Below are positions 43,841-53,365 of a stretch of DNA of 64,000 nt, piece after piece (position 1 is the stretch's first letter; each line of letters begins with the position of its first letter). Made by a program: the position numbers and the translations under genes. Under the pieces are notes generated by a model that was given only the letters and a program-made list of their open reading frames with translations, made no database searches and had not been told where the DNA came from. This DNA is from Thiothrix eikelboomii. Lineage in GTDB: Bacteria > Pseudomonadota > Gammaproteobacteria > Thiotrichales > Thiotrichaceae. The stretch covers positions 1 to 64,000 of the forward strand of contig NZ_FUYB01000007.1 in NCBI RefSeq assembly GCF_900167255.1, read 5' to 3'.

Positions 43841-44227
43841 TTAAAGTTTACACTCAGTTAACTGCGCATCAGGTAGATTTTTCAACAAACCAAAACCTTG
43901 TGCCTGCACTTTTGCTAAACCGTCACGGGTAATAGTAAAAATATTGATTTTGCCATCCGGTGCACCACAAACCGCCGGATACATCATGCCATCGACACCA
44001 CAGTTCGCCTTTTTGACTTTTACGCCAACTTTGATCAATTGTCGCCGCATTTGACTAACAGACTCGCCCCCACCTTGGCATTGCAAAGACCCTTGAGATT
44101 TGTAAATTTTCACTAAATAAGCGGATGCAGGCGGTGGTGCAGGTCGAGCCGCCAGCTGTGCAGGCAGGAAAACAAAACCGGCAGCACTCAGTATTAAAGC
44201 CACCGTGGGTATAAAGCGTTTGAACAT
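43841..44227 (-). CDS. Secreted protein with four cysteines, unknown
   Basis: I do not recognise the family. The 128 residues have a signal peptide (MFKRFIPTVALILSAAGFVF, cleavage near Ala27), then a compact mature part with four cysteines (50, 76, 87, 126), probably two disulfides, and a Gly-rich QCQGGGES segment. AGGAGAG precedes the ATG, a good ribosome site. It is divergent from the hupE cluster across a 327-bp spacer. Confidence 0.65.
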   Translation of the reverse strand: MFKRFIPTVALILSAAGFVFLPAQLAARPAPPPASAYLVKIYKSQGSLQCQGGGESVSQMRRQLIKVGVKVKKANCGVDGMMYPAVCGAPDGKINIFTITRDGLAKVQAQGFGLLKNLPDAQLTECKL

Positions 44228-44398
44228 AATGCTCTCCTGAGAGTTGAACGTATTATCTGCGTTTATTCAATTATTTGCAGTCACCATCAAGACTAGTAGG
44301 CAGATTTTTTAATGACGCTATACTCACTGAGTTTCTTTTTTCTGCCTCAACCTTGCTTAGTTCTGCTTAGGAAGTCCGTTCTATTGGCAAAGACCTCA

Positions 44399-44469
44399 CC
44401 GATTAGACCCTATAAACCCTGCAAGGTTTGCTTTGACCGTGGTACTTAATGTGACAAGTTGCTAATCGG
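44399..44469 (+). promoter_or_regulatory. Structured leader candidate ahead of the hupE pair
   Basis: The 327-bp spacer before hupE holds a perfect 8-bp helix CCGATTAG/CTAATCGG (44399-44406 with 44462-44469) enclosing a hairpin AAACC/GGTTT (44414-44429) and more unpaired sequence. It lies about 85 nt before the GTG start, a typical riboswitch distance. It does not match the cobalamin box that I know. The rest of the spacer (44228-44398 and 44470-44554) shows no gene; a TATACT at about 44319 could be a -10 box. Confidence 0.35.
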
Positions 44470-44554
44470 AGCTTGACCTCGCCTGTACATCAATCTATTT
44501 TTACGCGCAAGCTTCAAGACCTTAATTTTAACTTAGTGCACAAGGAGTCTGGCT

Positions 44555-45148
44555 GTGCCAAATAGCCATAAACCATTAGGATGGGTAGTCGCTCTTTTAT
44601 TACTCACTCCATCTACTGCATGGGCACATACAGCAACCGGCACGGTAGATGGTTTTTTGAGTGGTTTCACCCATCCTCTGTATGGCTGGGATCATGTAGC
44701 AGCGATGATCGCAGTCGGTATTTTGGGTGCTTTCTTGGGTCGCCCCGCTATTTGGGTATTACCGATGGTCTTCCCCTTAGTAATGGCACTTGGGGGAGTA
44801 CTCGGCATTTTAGGTGTGCCGCTGCCCGGCATTGAACCCGGCATTGCGCTCTCGTCGATTGTCTTGGGCAGTCTCATCGTTTTAGCCATCCGCCCACCCT
44901 TATGGGTAGCTGTGATCTTAGTCGCAATGTTTGCCATTTTCCACGGGTATGCACATGGTGCAGAGCTACCAAATGCGGCTAACCCCTTGGCTTATTCGGT
45001 GGGCTTTGTGCTGTCAACAGGTATGTTACATTTATTCGGGATTGCGATTGGTGAATTGATTCGCTGGCCTTGGGGCAAAGTTGTCGCCCGGGCAACAGGC
45101 GGGCTGATTGCTTTAACCGGTGTGGGCTTTTTAACAGGCGTCCTGTGA
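44555..45148 (+). CDS. HupE/UreJ-family membrane protein (probable nickel transporter), first copy
   Basis: HupE/UreJ proteins accompany hydrogenase and urease genes and are thought to import nickel. The 197 residues start at a GTG after AAGGAG, have a signal-peptide-like first helix ending at AWAH, then GFLSGFTHPLYGWDHVAAM and FAIFHGYAHGAELP, the conserved His-bearing motifs, with about six membrane helices. No hydrogenase or urease genes are in the window. Its TGA overlaps the start of the second copy. Confidence 0.85.
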   Translation: MPNSHKPLGWVVALLLLTPSTAWAHTATGTVDGFLSGFTHPLYGWDHVAAMIAVGILGAFLGRPAIWVLPMVFPLVMALGGVLGILGVPLPGIEPGIALSSIVLGSLIVLAIRPPLWVAVILVAMFAIFHGYAHGAELPNAANPLAYSVGFVLSTGMLHLFGIAIGELIRWPWGKVVARATGGLIALTGVGFLTGVL

Positions 45149-45690
45149 TCAGCTTTTTTTGGCAAGGCTGCTTACATCCTTTAAGCGTGCCCGGGCATTT
45201 ACTAGTGTTGCTGGCTTTAGGCTTATTACTCGGTCAGCAAGATAAATTCAGCCTACGCTCGAGCTTAGGTCTATTTGTGCTTAGTTTAGTACTGGCTTTG
45301 GTCTTAACACCTTTGCTGCCGCCTCTTCAATACAATGAGTTTATCCTACTGCTGTTAGCCTTCATCTTAAGTTTGCTAGTGATCATTAAATTACCTCTGC
45401 CTTTAGGCTTAGTACTCTGCTTAAGTGTCAGTACTGCACTCCTGCTTGGCCTAGATTCCAGAGCACCTAGGCTTCCGGGCTTAGCGGTCAGTAAACTTTA
45501 TCTGCATGCTTTAGGTACTAGCCTTAGCGCTAGCCTGATTTTAACCTTACTCGCTAGCTTAAGTTTTTATTTGAATAAACTATTAGCAGGGATTGCCGTT
45601 CGTGTCATTGGCGCCTGGATAGCGGCAAGCTCTTTAATGGTATTAGCCTTGCTGATTCAGCACTCACTGCCCTTACTTACAGCATCTTAA
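45145..45690 (+). CDS. Second HupE/UreJ-like membrane protein, coupled to the first
   Basis: The GTG at 45145 overlaps the previous stop (GTGA), so I start here rather than at the ATG at 45070 inside hupE. The 181 residues begin ISFFWQGCLHPLSVPGHLLVLLALGLLLGQQ, echoing the HPLYGWDH region of the first copy, but the Asp-His is Gly-His. Five or six membrane helices follow. The two proteins could form a heteromeric transporter; the divergent copy also lacks a clear second His motif. Confidence 0.7.
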   Translation: MISFFWQGCLHPLSVPGHLLVLLALGLLLGQQDKFSLRSSLGLFVLSLVLALVLTPLLPPLQYNEFILLLLAFILSLLVIIKLPLPLGLVLCLSVSTALLLGLDSRAPRLPGLAVSKLYLHALGTSLSASLILTLLASLSFYLNKLLAGIAVRVIGAWIAASSLMVLALLIQHSLPLLTAS

Positions 45691-45712
45691 CTTAATCACA
45701 GGAAGATTCAGA

Positions 45713-46342
45713 GTGATCAGAATACCCACCGCCTATTCACGTTATTTACATCCTTTCGTCCGTTTGGCCACTTGCACTGCACTGCTCAGCTTAACGCATT
45801 CCGTGCAGGCGGATGGTTTTCATTATCAAATTCAAGCAGCGACTCAATTTGTCGCCAATCCTGCCGGTGAATTGACCGCCTTGAAAATGGCTTGGACTTA
45901 TGACCCTGAGCTTGCGGCTATTTTATTGGAAGATGAGGATCTCTCCGAGGCAAATAAAGCAGCCACGCTCAAGCAGCGTGCTAGCGATATTTTAGCGGAT
46001 CTAGCTAAACTAGGTTATTTCACGCAATTAGCTGTCGATGGCCAAGCCGTTGCTACCGCTCCGGTACAAGACTACCAGATGAGCTTAACCAACGATCAAA
46101 GCCTGCTCTTAAGCTTTCAACTGCCCTTAAAGACAGCCATTCCGGTGGTAGGGAAAAAACTGAGTTTACGCTTAGCTGACCCGGATGGCGTGGGTGCTTT
46201 GTCTTATAAAGATCCGCAACAAGTCAGTTTAGATGAGGCCTTAAGTAAGCGCTGTACCTCGCCTCGCTTAAGTCAGGAAACCCTAGATTTACCGAATGAT
46301 CACAAACTGAGCGTACCGATCGTACAGCTTGAATGTCAGTGA
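45713..46342 (+). CDS. DUF1007-like periplasmic protein
   Basis: The 209-residue product starts at a GTG after AGGAAG. It has a signal peptide ending at SVQADG, then FHYQIQAATQFVANPAGELTALKMAWTYDPEL, matching the DUF1007 pattern in which a beta-strand start is followed by a MxWxxDPE element. DUF1007 proteins are often beside nickel/cobalt transporters, as here next to the HupE pair. The N-terminal His-Pro-His of some members is absent. The function is unknown; metal handling is likely. Confidence 0.65.
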   Translation: MIRIPTAYSRYLHPFVRLATCTALLSLTHSVQADGFHYQIQAATQFVANPAGELTALKMAWTYDPELAAILLEDEDLSEANKAATLKQRASDILADLAKLGYFTQLAVDGQAVATAPVQDYQMSLTNDQSLLLSFQLPLKTAIPVVGKKLSLRLADPDGVGALSYKDPQQVSLDEALSKRCTSPRLSQETLDLPNDHKLSVPIVQLECQ

Positions 46343-46350
46343 GGAAAACC

Positions 46351-46375
46351 AAAGCGGTTAACGGCTAACCGCTTT
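46351..46375. terminator. Bidirectional hairpin terminator
   Basis: AAAGCGGTTA (46351-46360) and TAACCGCTTT (46366-46375) form a perfect 10-bp stem with a 5-nt loop between convergent genes. The minus-strand side has the better T-rich tail (TTTGGTTTT). Confidence 0.6.
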
Positions 46376-46391
46376 GCTGACTAGCAGTTCA

Positions 46392-46886
46392 TTAATGACG
46401 GTCGCTATTCCAACCCCCATGAGGGGGACGATGGTGATAGCCACGCCGTTCATTATCATGGCGTTCACGCCAAATATTACGGCTGGCTTGTTCAAGGCGA
46501 GCAATCAAATCATTGCGCTCATTGGCTGTTAAACAACCGTCCTGACGCATCCGCCGCTCCATACCTGCAATTCGCTCTTGCTGCGCCCAAAGCATATCAG
46601 CCTCTGAACGGGTCAGATCACCGTCTTGACGGCCTGCATGTATCCGACTCGCTTGTTCGGCTTGTAACTGATCGACCCGATTGCCCGGTAAGCAACGCAC
46701 AGGTTGATAATGGGGTGGTGGTACGAGGCGAGGTGGTGGTACAACATGAATACTAAAATTCCCACCGGGATTACCATGATACCCCGGTCCATTCCAGTGC
46801 CGTCCATCATCGGTTGCATTCGCTAAACCACTTAACAAGCAGCCTGTTGCAGTCAACATAAGCAATACAGTTTTCTTAAACATCAT
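46392..46886 (-). CDS. Secreted His/Pro-rich protein with helical repeat, unknown
   Basis: The start is the ATG at 46884-46886, which has AGGAG at a good distance; an upstream frame extension is not supported. The 164 residues have a signal peptide (FKKTVLLMLTATGCLLSG, cleavage after ANA), a Gly/His/Pro-rich part, and a helical part with two related units of about 35 residues: RIHAGRQDGDLTRSEADML and RRMRQDGCLTANERNDLIARL. A His-rich tail ends it. The units look like a small EF-hand-like acidic helix pair, DGDLTxxE, so calcium or metal binding is possible. I do not recognise a named family. Confidence 0.65.
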   Translation of the reverse strand: MMFKKTVLLMLTATGCLLSGLANATDDGRHWNGPGYHGNPGGNFSIHVVPPPRLVPPPHYQPVRCLPGNRVDQLQAEQASRIHAGRQDGDLTRSEADMLWAQQERIAGMERRMRQDGCLTANERNDLIARLEQASRNIWRERHDNERRGYHHRPPHGGWNSDRH

Positions 46887-47316
46887 AATCTCCTGACTCA
46901 GCCAATGAATAGCCAATGAAGAGGGCGAGGCTCTTGATTAAAAAAATCTAAAATTTAATTTTAACCTTTAAAAGCTAGCTCGCTCTTACTATTTATCAAC
47001 TAAGGATTGAATACACTTTTTCTTGGTTGATGAACCTAGTATGAAAATCTATCCTTTGTTATGCCATAACAAGCTGTTCATTATTCAATACTAGCCTTGG
47101 TCTTTTTATTTGAAACTTAATAACATTTATCTATTAAACTAACTAAGAGCTGTTGTGTTTAACAGAAAAATATTTTTAACTAATTGATTTAAAACAATTT
47201 TTTATCTTGTTATAAGCTAACAAACCGAAGTCATTGAATAATGATGGCTATCTTGACCTGCTTGGGTTTAAATCAATACGCTATAACAGAATATGGGCGA
47301 ATAATGGAGAGCTATA
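46887..47316. other. AT-rich 430-bp spacer with a distant inverted repeat
   Basis: No convincing gene lies in this strongly AT-rich spacer. It holds TCATTATTCAAT (47078-47089) and its perfect reverse complement ATTGAATAATGA (47233-47244), a 12-bp inverted repeat 143 bp apart, and a TGTTA/TAACA hairpin at 47211-47225. Base composition differs from the neighbours, as in transferred DNA or a silenced promoter. It precedes a small secreted protein gene. Confidence 0.4.
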
Positions 47317-47586
47317 ATGAAAAAATTAATCTATGTGGCATTAATATCAATACTTATTGCTGGGCAGGCTAATGCTTATGCTTTAAGTTGTGAGGTCGAT
47401 TTCAGGGCAAAACGTGACGTGAATGAAACACATTGGTATGGCAAAATTGAACGTCCTGAATTTAGATCAGGGACTGTCTCCGGTCAGGGTGCAAATAAAC
47501 GGGATTGTGAGCGCGATGCTTTATCGGAGATCAAAGCCGAAGGCTGGCAAATTACCTTTCAACGTACTCGTGTCACAAGCAACTAA
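47317..47586 (+). CDS. Small secreted protein, unknown
   Basis: The 89 residues have a clear signal peptide (MKKLIYVALISILIAGQANA, cleavage after Ala20) and a 69-residue mature part with two cysteines (25, 64), likely disulfide-linked. GGAGAG precedes the ATG. I do not recognise the family. It overlaps the convergent membrane gene by 4 bp. The AT-rich upstream region suggests it may be acquired. Confidence 0.6.
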   Translation: MKKLIYVALISILIAGQANAYALSCEVDFRAKRDVNETHWYGKIERPEFRSGTVSGQGANKRDCERDALSEIKAEGWQITFQRTRVTSN

Positions 47587-48224
47587 GACGGCTCAGTGTC
47601 CTCAGTCAGTAGACGGATATGGCTTGGATCCATATCCAACCAATAGCCTTTGCCTCGTCGATTTTGAATCAAACTTTTTTCTAACCAACGTGCACCTAAC
47701 TCTTCACGTAAGCGTTTAATCAGTTGCGTACCATTATCCCCCGGTAACTCAGCCGGATGCAGTGGCAAATCGGCTTGTCGCTTGGTCACTAATTCGCGTA
47801 AGGTCTGCATTTGCGCTCGATTTAGCTCTAACTCCAGATTATTTAAGCGTAACCGGTCACCTGCTAAGAACTCTAAACGCTCAACCACTAAGCCACTCTC
47901 ACGCCATAAGGCTAAACGGCGCTTATCTTGACTCCAACTGTACATTTGTACACCAAATAGAATCAGCGTCAGCACTAAGGCTGCAATCAGAACACCAATT
48001 AAAGTCGTCATAAACTCAAAGGTCAAGGATACGAGGCGCACATACTCCTCAAAACTTTGCTCTTCAGTAATTGCACTGCCCGCAGGATAGAGCGGTGCTG
48101 CTGAGAAGTTAAACATCGAAAAGACGGCCAACCCAACAAGAGCAATGATCGACACGAGTAAGATCAATGCAATCACTAGCGAGAAATAGGAATGTCGGAA
48201 AACTCGGATGAATGCTTGTTTCAT
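47583..48224 (-). CDS. Two-helix membrane protein with C-terminal winged-helix-like domain
   Basis: The 213 residues have two membrane helices (about 13-36 and 72-95) with a short loop between, predicted outside, and a cytoplasmic part of about 115 residues. Its end resembles the OmpR-type winged helix: LRLNNLELELNRAQMQTLREL, LIKRLREELGARWLEKSLI, then RRGKGYWLDMD, which matches the recognition-wing NxRGxGYxL pattern. In known ToxR/CadC regulators the DNA-binding part is N-terminal and the helix C-terminal, so this order is reversed. It may be a membrane-bound regulator, perhaps of local genes; this is inference. Confidence 0.55.
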   Translation of the reverse strand: MKQAFIRVFRHSYFSLVIALILLVSIIALVGLAVFSMFNFSAAPLYPAGSAITEEQSFEEYVRLVSLTFEFMTTLIGVLIAALVLTLILFGVQMYSWSQDKRRLALWRESGLVVERLEFLAGDRLRLNNLELELNRAQMQTLRELVTKRQADLPLHPAELPGDNGTQLIKRLREELGARWLEKSLIQNRRGKGYWLDMDPSHIRLLTEDTEPS

Positions 48225-48336
48225 AGCGGCCTGCTTATTAATATCGCTGTGCTAGGTTTGGATTGAGGCGACAGCGATAGGTTCATTACCGCCCCTTGAA
48301 AAATAGTGCAACAGCTTAACAACTTAAACCGCAGGC

Positions 48337-49449
48337 CTAGGGGCTTACCTTATTATTCACTAAATCATCGCCCTTTAAGCGCCGAACCAAGCTATCCACT
48401 TCAACTGTTTGTGCATTAGCCACCAGCGTATTATTATCGGTACGAACATTAATCACACCATTGCCACGATTGGCTTCGACACGGTTATGACCCGAATTAT
48501 CCCAATAGTATTTGAAGGTCAAAAAGCTAGCATACACTGGCTTAGCACAGTCCCAATCCTCTAAATTCCAATCGACTCGCTTACCAATTTCCACCGCACC
48601 ACCTGCACCATTGTTTTGAATCCGATTATTCCGAATCAAATTCCCTTTAGCTTCAAAAATACGTGGCACATAATTCGGGTCACTGTGTACCTTTTCACCA
48701 CAATTGGCATACAAATGTACACCCCCCCGCGCATTCGCTGTTAAGGTATTGCGTGCAATCCGATTATTATAACTGCCATCAATCGCAATCGCTTCGCGCA
48801 GACCGCGCCCTTGCTTAGGTTTGCCTTGTGGATCGAGGAAACCACTGTGAGTAATCACATTATCCACAATCACATTAGCAAACGAACCGGTATCTAAATA
48901 AACAGCAGGGCCTTGGGCAGCGGTAATTTTGCTATTTTTTAAAGTTACTTTGCTATTCCCCACCCACACATACACAGCAGTCCCCCGTGGGTTCAGAAAC
49001 TGCAGATTATCAATCATCACATTGCGAGTTGCTGTTTGCTGAATATAAGGATAATAACCTTGTGGATTGCGCACTAGATTTTGCAAATCCGAGGGGCTTA
49101 AATGGCGATGTACATAGAGCGCGGTACCATAACCTTTAATCCTGCCATTTTTTACACTCAAATTCCGGCTAGGACGTTGAGGATCAGTGGTCGTAAAGCG
49201 AATCGCATCCATCAGCTTGTCACTGACTAAAGTCGAGCCATTCAAATCTAAGCTGACATTTTGTACATTTTCAAACACAAACCGTGTATCTCTTAACGTA
49301 CAAGCAGCGGGTAGCACCATATTAGCTTTGACTTGCACAGTTTGGCCATTGAGTGCTGCACAAGCCGAGTTTGCTTGAAGATTATCCCTAGCCCAAGATA
49401 AATCTGCCCATAATAGTGGACTTAATAAAAGAATATAGACCTTACGCAT
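48337..49449 (-). CDS. Secreted right-handed parallel beta-helix protein
   Basis: The 370 residues begin with a signal peptide (cleavage near SWARD) and then many short strands with Asn-rich turns, typical of pectate-lyase-like helices: NVSLDLNGSTL, NVMIDNLQFLN, NSKVTLKNSKITA, NVIVDNVITHSG, NNRIARNTLTANARGG, KGNLIRNNRIQNNGAGG, NTLVANAQ. Such proteins bind or cut polysaccharide. A catalytic residue set is not obvious. Neighbours are a sulfotransferase and a membrane regulator-like gene. Confidence 0.75.
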   Translation of the reverse strand: MRKVYILLLSPLLWADLSWARDNLQANSACAALNGQTVQVKANMVLPAACTLRDTRFVFENVQNVSLDLNGSTLVSDKLMDAIRFTTTDPQRPSRNLSVKNGRIKGYGTALYVHRHLSPSDLQNLVRNPQGYYPYIQQTATRNVMIDNLQFLNPRGTAVYVWVGNSKVTLKNSKITAAQGPAVYLDTGSFANVIVDNVITHSGFLDPQGKPKQGRGLREAIAIDGSYNNRIARNTLTANARGGVHLYANCGEKVHSDPNYVPRIFEAKGNLIRNNRIQNNGAGGAVEIGKRVDWNLEDWDCAKPVYASFLTFKYYWDNSGHNRVEANRGNGVINVRTDNNTLVANAQTVEVDSLVRRLKGDDLVNNKVSP

Positions 49450-49460
49450 GGTAATTACCC

Positions 49461-50261
49461 TTAAATCATACAGTGCCGAGTTTGCAAATCTTGCCTAAAT
49501 AACTGTGACCACTCATCATTAACTTCGTTCGCTAATTTTAATAAAGAGCTATTCACAGGCTTATGCGGCAAATGAATATTGAGTTTTCCTGCAAGATCCA
49601 GCAGATAAGCTTTTGCAGTAACAATACGCTCATAGCTTAAAGAAAACGGATTAATTTTATAAGCAGAAAAAAACTCTTGCCATAATTGTTCTTCCCGCTT
49701 AATCGCCTGCACATGCTTGAAAATACTGTCAAAGTCATAGTGGGTCTGTAGATTATAATCAATCAACTCACTACCTTCTAAACAGTGGCCATGCTTAGCC
49801 CCTAAACCCGCTTTAGAAGCCCCGTTTGGCACAGCATGGCAAATATTAGTTTGCCTTGCCATCTCACGGGAAACGGCTTGAGCAATCAAATCTTGACGCT
49901 GCAAATAAACCCAGAGTGCATCTTTATAAAAATCATATAAACTTTGTGCATTTCGCTCGACCTTAGGTTTATTAAATATTTTCTTAGATATATCTGAAAC
50001 TAAATGCGTACTAAACTCACTATGGGCTTTTTCCACTAAATGCCATTGATCCTGCATCAATTTGACAGCAAAAACTCCATTTTCAGTCGTCCCTGCCGAA
50101 GTCATCATAGCAATAAAATCATTTGCCTCAGCTTTCGATGAAAGCGTAGCTGCCTTAAGATAAAACTCTTTCGGCCTACCTAAAACCCCAGTAGCCTCTA
50201 ACTCCTTACATAATAAAGTAGAGCCAGAACGCTGAGTTGCACAAATAATAATTTTTTTCAT
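49461..50261 (-). CDS. Stf0-type sulfotransferase
   Basis: Sulfotransferases move sulfate from PAPS to hydroxyl groups; Stf0 acts on trehalose in mycobacteria. The 266 residues have the phosphosulfate-binding loop ATQRSGSTLLCKELEATG and the FALLY/YDFYKDALWVYLQRQDLIAQAVSREMA segment with the LxRxxxxxQAxS pattern for the 3'-phosphate. No PAPS synthesis genes are nearby. The substrate is unknown; it may decorate a surface sugar with the neighbouring beta-helix protein. Confidence 0.78.
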   Translation of the reverse strand: MKKIIICATQRSGSTLLCKELEATGVLGRPKEFYLKAATLSSKAEANDFIAMMTSAGTTENGVFAVKLMQDQWHLVEKAHSEFSTHLVSDISKKIFNKPKVERNAQSLYDFYKDALWVYLQRQDLIAQAVSREMARQTNICHAVPNGASKAGLGAKHGHCLEGSELIDYNLQTHYDFDSIFKHVQAIKREEQLWQEFFSAYKINPFSLSYERIVTAKAYLLDLAGKLNIHLPHKPVNSSLLKLANEVNDEWSQLFRQDLQTRHCMI

Positions 50262-50311
50262 CGCTATATCTTATCTAAACCTGCCTTGACTGATGAGATT
50301 AACTGCTTAAT

Positions 50312-53134
50312 TTACAAAATCCGCTTTAAAAACTCTCCCGTAAACGAGCCTTGGGTTTGTGCTATCTGTTCGGGGGTTCCCATTGCAATAATTTTCCCAC
50401 CCCGACTACCACCTTCAGGGCCTAAATCAATCACCCAGTCGGCGGTTTTAATCACATCTAAATTATGTTCAATAACGACCACAGTATTACCCCCATCCCG
50501 CAAGCGATGCAAAACCTTTAATAGCTGATCGACATCATGAAAATGCAAGCCCGTCGTTGGTTCATCGAGAATATAGATGGTTTTCCCTGTCCCTCGTTTT
50601 GATAACTCTTTCGCCAATTTTACTCGTTGTGCCTCACCACCTGATAAAGTAGTGGCATTTTGCCCCAGCGTAACATACGACAAGCCCACATCCATGAGGG
50701 TTTGTAATTTGCCATAAATCGCCGGAACAGCCGCAAAAAACACGGCGGCATCTTCCACCGTCATCGCCAAAACCTCACTAATATTTTTGCCCTTAAAGCG
50801 CACATCGAGGGTTTCACGGTTATAGCGTTTACCTTGGCAAACCTCACAGGTTACATAGACATCTGGCAGAAAATGCATTTCAACTTTAATCACCCCATCT
50901 CCCGCACAAGCCTCACAACGCCCCCCTTTCACATTGAATGAAAAGCGCCCGGGTTGATAACCGCGTGAACGCGACTCCTGAGTCGCTGCAAAAATATCCC
51001 GAATCGCAGTGAATACCCCCGTATAAGTGGCTGGATTAGAGCGGGGAGTACGCCCAATCGGGCTTTGGTCAATATCAATAATCTTGTCAATTTGCTCGAC
51101 CCCCTGCACGGCTTTTACGGCTGCGACCTCCACACTACTATCATGCAAATAGCGTGCTAAATAAGGATACAGTGTCCGATTAATCAGGGTTGATTTCCCC
51201 GAGCCAGAAACTCCCGTCACACAAGTTAATAAACCTAGGGGAAGATCTAAACTCACCTTCTGTAGATTATTCCCACTAGCCTCCACCAGTTTAATCACGC
51301 GCTCAGGGTTAAATGGAGTACGTTGCTTGGGAATTTCAATTCGGCGTTGCCCACATAAGAATTGCCCAGTAATTGATGCAGGTACTTCAGCCACCTCCAA
51401 AGGCTTGCCCTGAGCAATAATCTGCCCACCGTGTACACCCGCACCAGGGCCAATATCCAAGACAAAATCAGCACTGCGAATTGCATCCTCATCATGCTCA
51501 ACCACAATCACGGTATTGCCTAAATCACGTAAGCGGAATAAAGTCCGCAAAAGACGATCATTATCGCGTTGATGCAAACCAATCGACGGTTCATCCAGCA
51601 CATACATTACCCCAACTAAACCTGCCCCGATTTGTGAAGCCAAGCGAATCCGTTGCGCTTCCCCGCCGGATAAAGTTTCAGCACTGCGACTGAGGGTTAG
51701 ATAGTCTAAACCGACATTCACTAAAAACTCTAAACGTAAACTAAGCTCACGAATAATCTTTTCGGCAATTTTACCTTGCGTACCAGGGAGAATTAAATCA
51801 CGGAAAAAAGCATGCGCCTCACCAATTGGCAATAAACTTAAAGTCGGTAAATTTTTTTCGGCGACTAAAACATTGCGTGCCTGCTCATTCAAACGTGTCC
51901 CTTTACAATCTGGACAAGGGCGACTGGATAAATACTTAGCTAATTCTTCGCGCACCATATTCGAATCGGTATCCCGATAACGGCGCTCTAGATTATTAAT
52001 CACCCCTTCAAACTCATGGCTGCGCTGATAAATCTGCCCTTTCTGCCCCACATAAGTAAATTCAACTTTATCCTGACCACTGCCATACAGAATAATTTTG
52101 CGCGTGGTATCCGTTAGATCTTTCCACGGTGCGCTTACATCAAAGCCGTAATAATCCGCCAGTGAGGTTATCATCTGAAAATAATAAGCATTGCGCTGAT
52201 CCCAACCCCGCACTGCGCCCTCAGCGAGACTTAATTTATCATTTTGAATGACACGCTCAGGATCAAAATACTGTTTCACTCCCAAACCATCGCAAGTCGG
52301 ACAAGCCCCTTGTGGTGCATTGAAAGAAAATAAACGCGGCTCTAATTCTGGCAGTGACCAACCACAATGCGGGCAAGCATAATTCGCAGAAAAAGTCAGC
52401 GATGAGCCTTCGCCTGCCTCCATCGGCGCCACCACGGCGACCCCCTCAGCCAGCTTTAATGCCGTTTCAAACGATTCGGCTAAGCGTAGCTGTAAATCCT
52501 CACGCACTTTAAACCGATCCACGACCACTTCGATGGTATGCTTTTTGCGCAACTCTAATTGGGGGAGTTCTTCTAAATCATAGACTTGCCCATCCACCCG
52601 CACACGCAAAAATCCCTGTGAACGCAAAGACTCAAACAGCTGTACATGCTCACCTTTACGTTCTCTGACCACCGGAGCTAACAGCATTAAGCGAGTATCT
52701 GCAGGCAATGCCAGCACTTGATCCACCATCTGACTAACGGTCTGAACTTGTAAATCGACTTGATGAATTGGGCAACGTGGCACACCCGCACGCGCAAACA
52801 AAAGGCGCAAATAATCGTGGATTTCAGTAATCGTCCCCACTGTTGAGCGGGGATTATGGGAAGTCGTTTTCTGTTCAATCGAAATCGCTGGGGATAAACC
52901 TTCAATATGATCCAGATCCGGCTTGTCCATCATCGACAAAAATTGGCGTGCATAAGCGGACAGCGACTCGACATAGCGCCGTTGACCTTCCGCAAAAATA
53001 GTATCGAACGCTAAAGAGGATTTCCCTGACCCCGACAAACCAGTGATCACAATCAATTGATCTCGAGGCAGGTCAACATCAATATTTTTCAGGTTATGAG
53101 TACGCGCTCCACGCACGCGAATGAACTTGTCCAT
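50312..53134 (-). CDS. uvrA: Excinuclease ABC subunit A (UvrA)
   Basis: UvrA recognises damaged DNA in nucleotide-excision repair. The start at 53132-53134 gives [21 protein letters not shown] and 940 residues, the E. coli length. Two ABC ATPase halves are present ([14 protein letters not shown] and [23 protein letters not shown] and [11 protein letters not shown]), with zinc-binding [28 protein letters not shown] and [17 protein letters not shown] pairs. It is unlinked to uvrC in this window (26773). Confidence 0.96.
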   Translation of the reverse strand: MDKFIRVRGARTHNLKNIDVDLPRDQLIVITGLSGSGKSSLAFDTIFAEGQRRYVESLSAYARQFLSMMDKPDLDHIEGLSPAISIEQKTTSHNPRSTVGTITEIHDYLRLLFARAGVPRCPIHQVDLQVQTVSQMVDQVLALPADTRLMLLAPVVRERKGEHVQLFESLRSQGFLRVRVDGQVYDLEELPQLELRKKHTIEVVVDRFKVREDLQLRLAESFETALKLAEGVAVVAPMEAGEGSSLTFSANYACPHCGWSLPELEPRLFSFNAPQGACPTCDGLGVKQYFDPERVIQNDKLSLAEGAVRGWDQRNAYYFQMITSLADYYGFDVSAPWKDLTDTTRKIILYGSGQDKVEFTYVGQKGQIYQRSHEFEGVINNLERRYRDTDSNMVREELAKYLSSRPCPDCKGTRLNEQARNVLVAEKNLPTLSLLPIGEAHAFFRDLILPGTQGKIAEKIIRELSLRLEFLVNVGLDYLTLSRSAETLSGGEAQRIRLASQIGAGLVGVMYVLDEPSIGLHQRDNDRLLRTLFRLRDLGNTVIVVEHDEDAIRSADFVLDIGPGAGVHGGQIIAQGKPLEVAEVPASITGQFLCGQRRIEIPKQRTPFNPERVIKLVEASGNNLQKVSLDLPLGLLTCVTGVSGSGKSTLINRTLYPYLARYLHDSSVEVAAVKAVQGVEQIDKIIDIDQSPIGRTPRSNPATYTGVFTAIRDIFAATQESRSRGYQPGRFSFNVKGGRCEACAGDGVIKVEMHFLPDVYVTCEVCQGKRYNRETLDVRFKGKNISEVLAMTVEDAAVFFAAVPAIYGKLQTLMDVGLSYVTLGQNATTLSGGEAQRVKLAKELSKRGTGKTIYILDEPTTGLHFHDVDQLLKVLHRLRDGGNTVVVIEHNLDVIKTADWVIDLGPEGGSRGGKIIAMGTPEQIAQTQGSFTGEFLKRIL

Positions 53135-53365
53135 GGGGTCTGCAAGCCTAAAACCAAACAAAAAACGAATCTTAGCAGGTTTAGCCTGTCCCTGGCATTA
53201 CCTGTTTAAAACTTATTGGTTTAGCTGAGGCTAGCTACACCTATTATCCGCTAAGTCTCGCCTTTAAACAGATGCCTAGACCTACGGCCAACCCAGTCTG
53301 CTTATACTAGGCGAATATGAAAACTTGCTAGTGATTAGTCAGTTAGCCATCAAACGAGGTAAGAA

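Noticed and set aside
47423-47719. 98-residue frame overlapping the small secreted protein
   Set aside because: Shadow of two convergent genes without a ribosome site.
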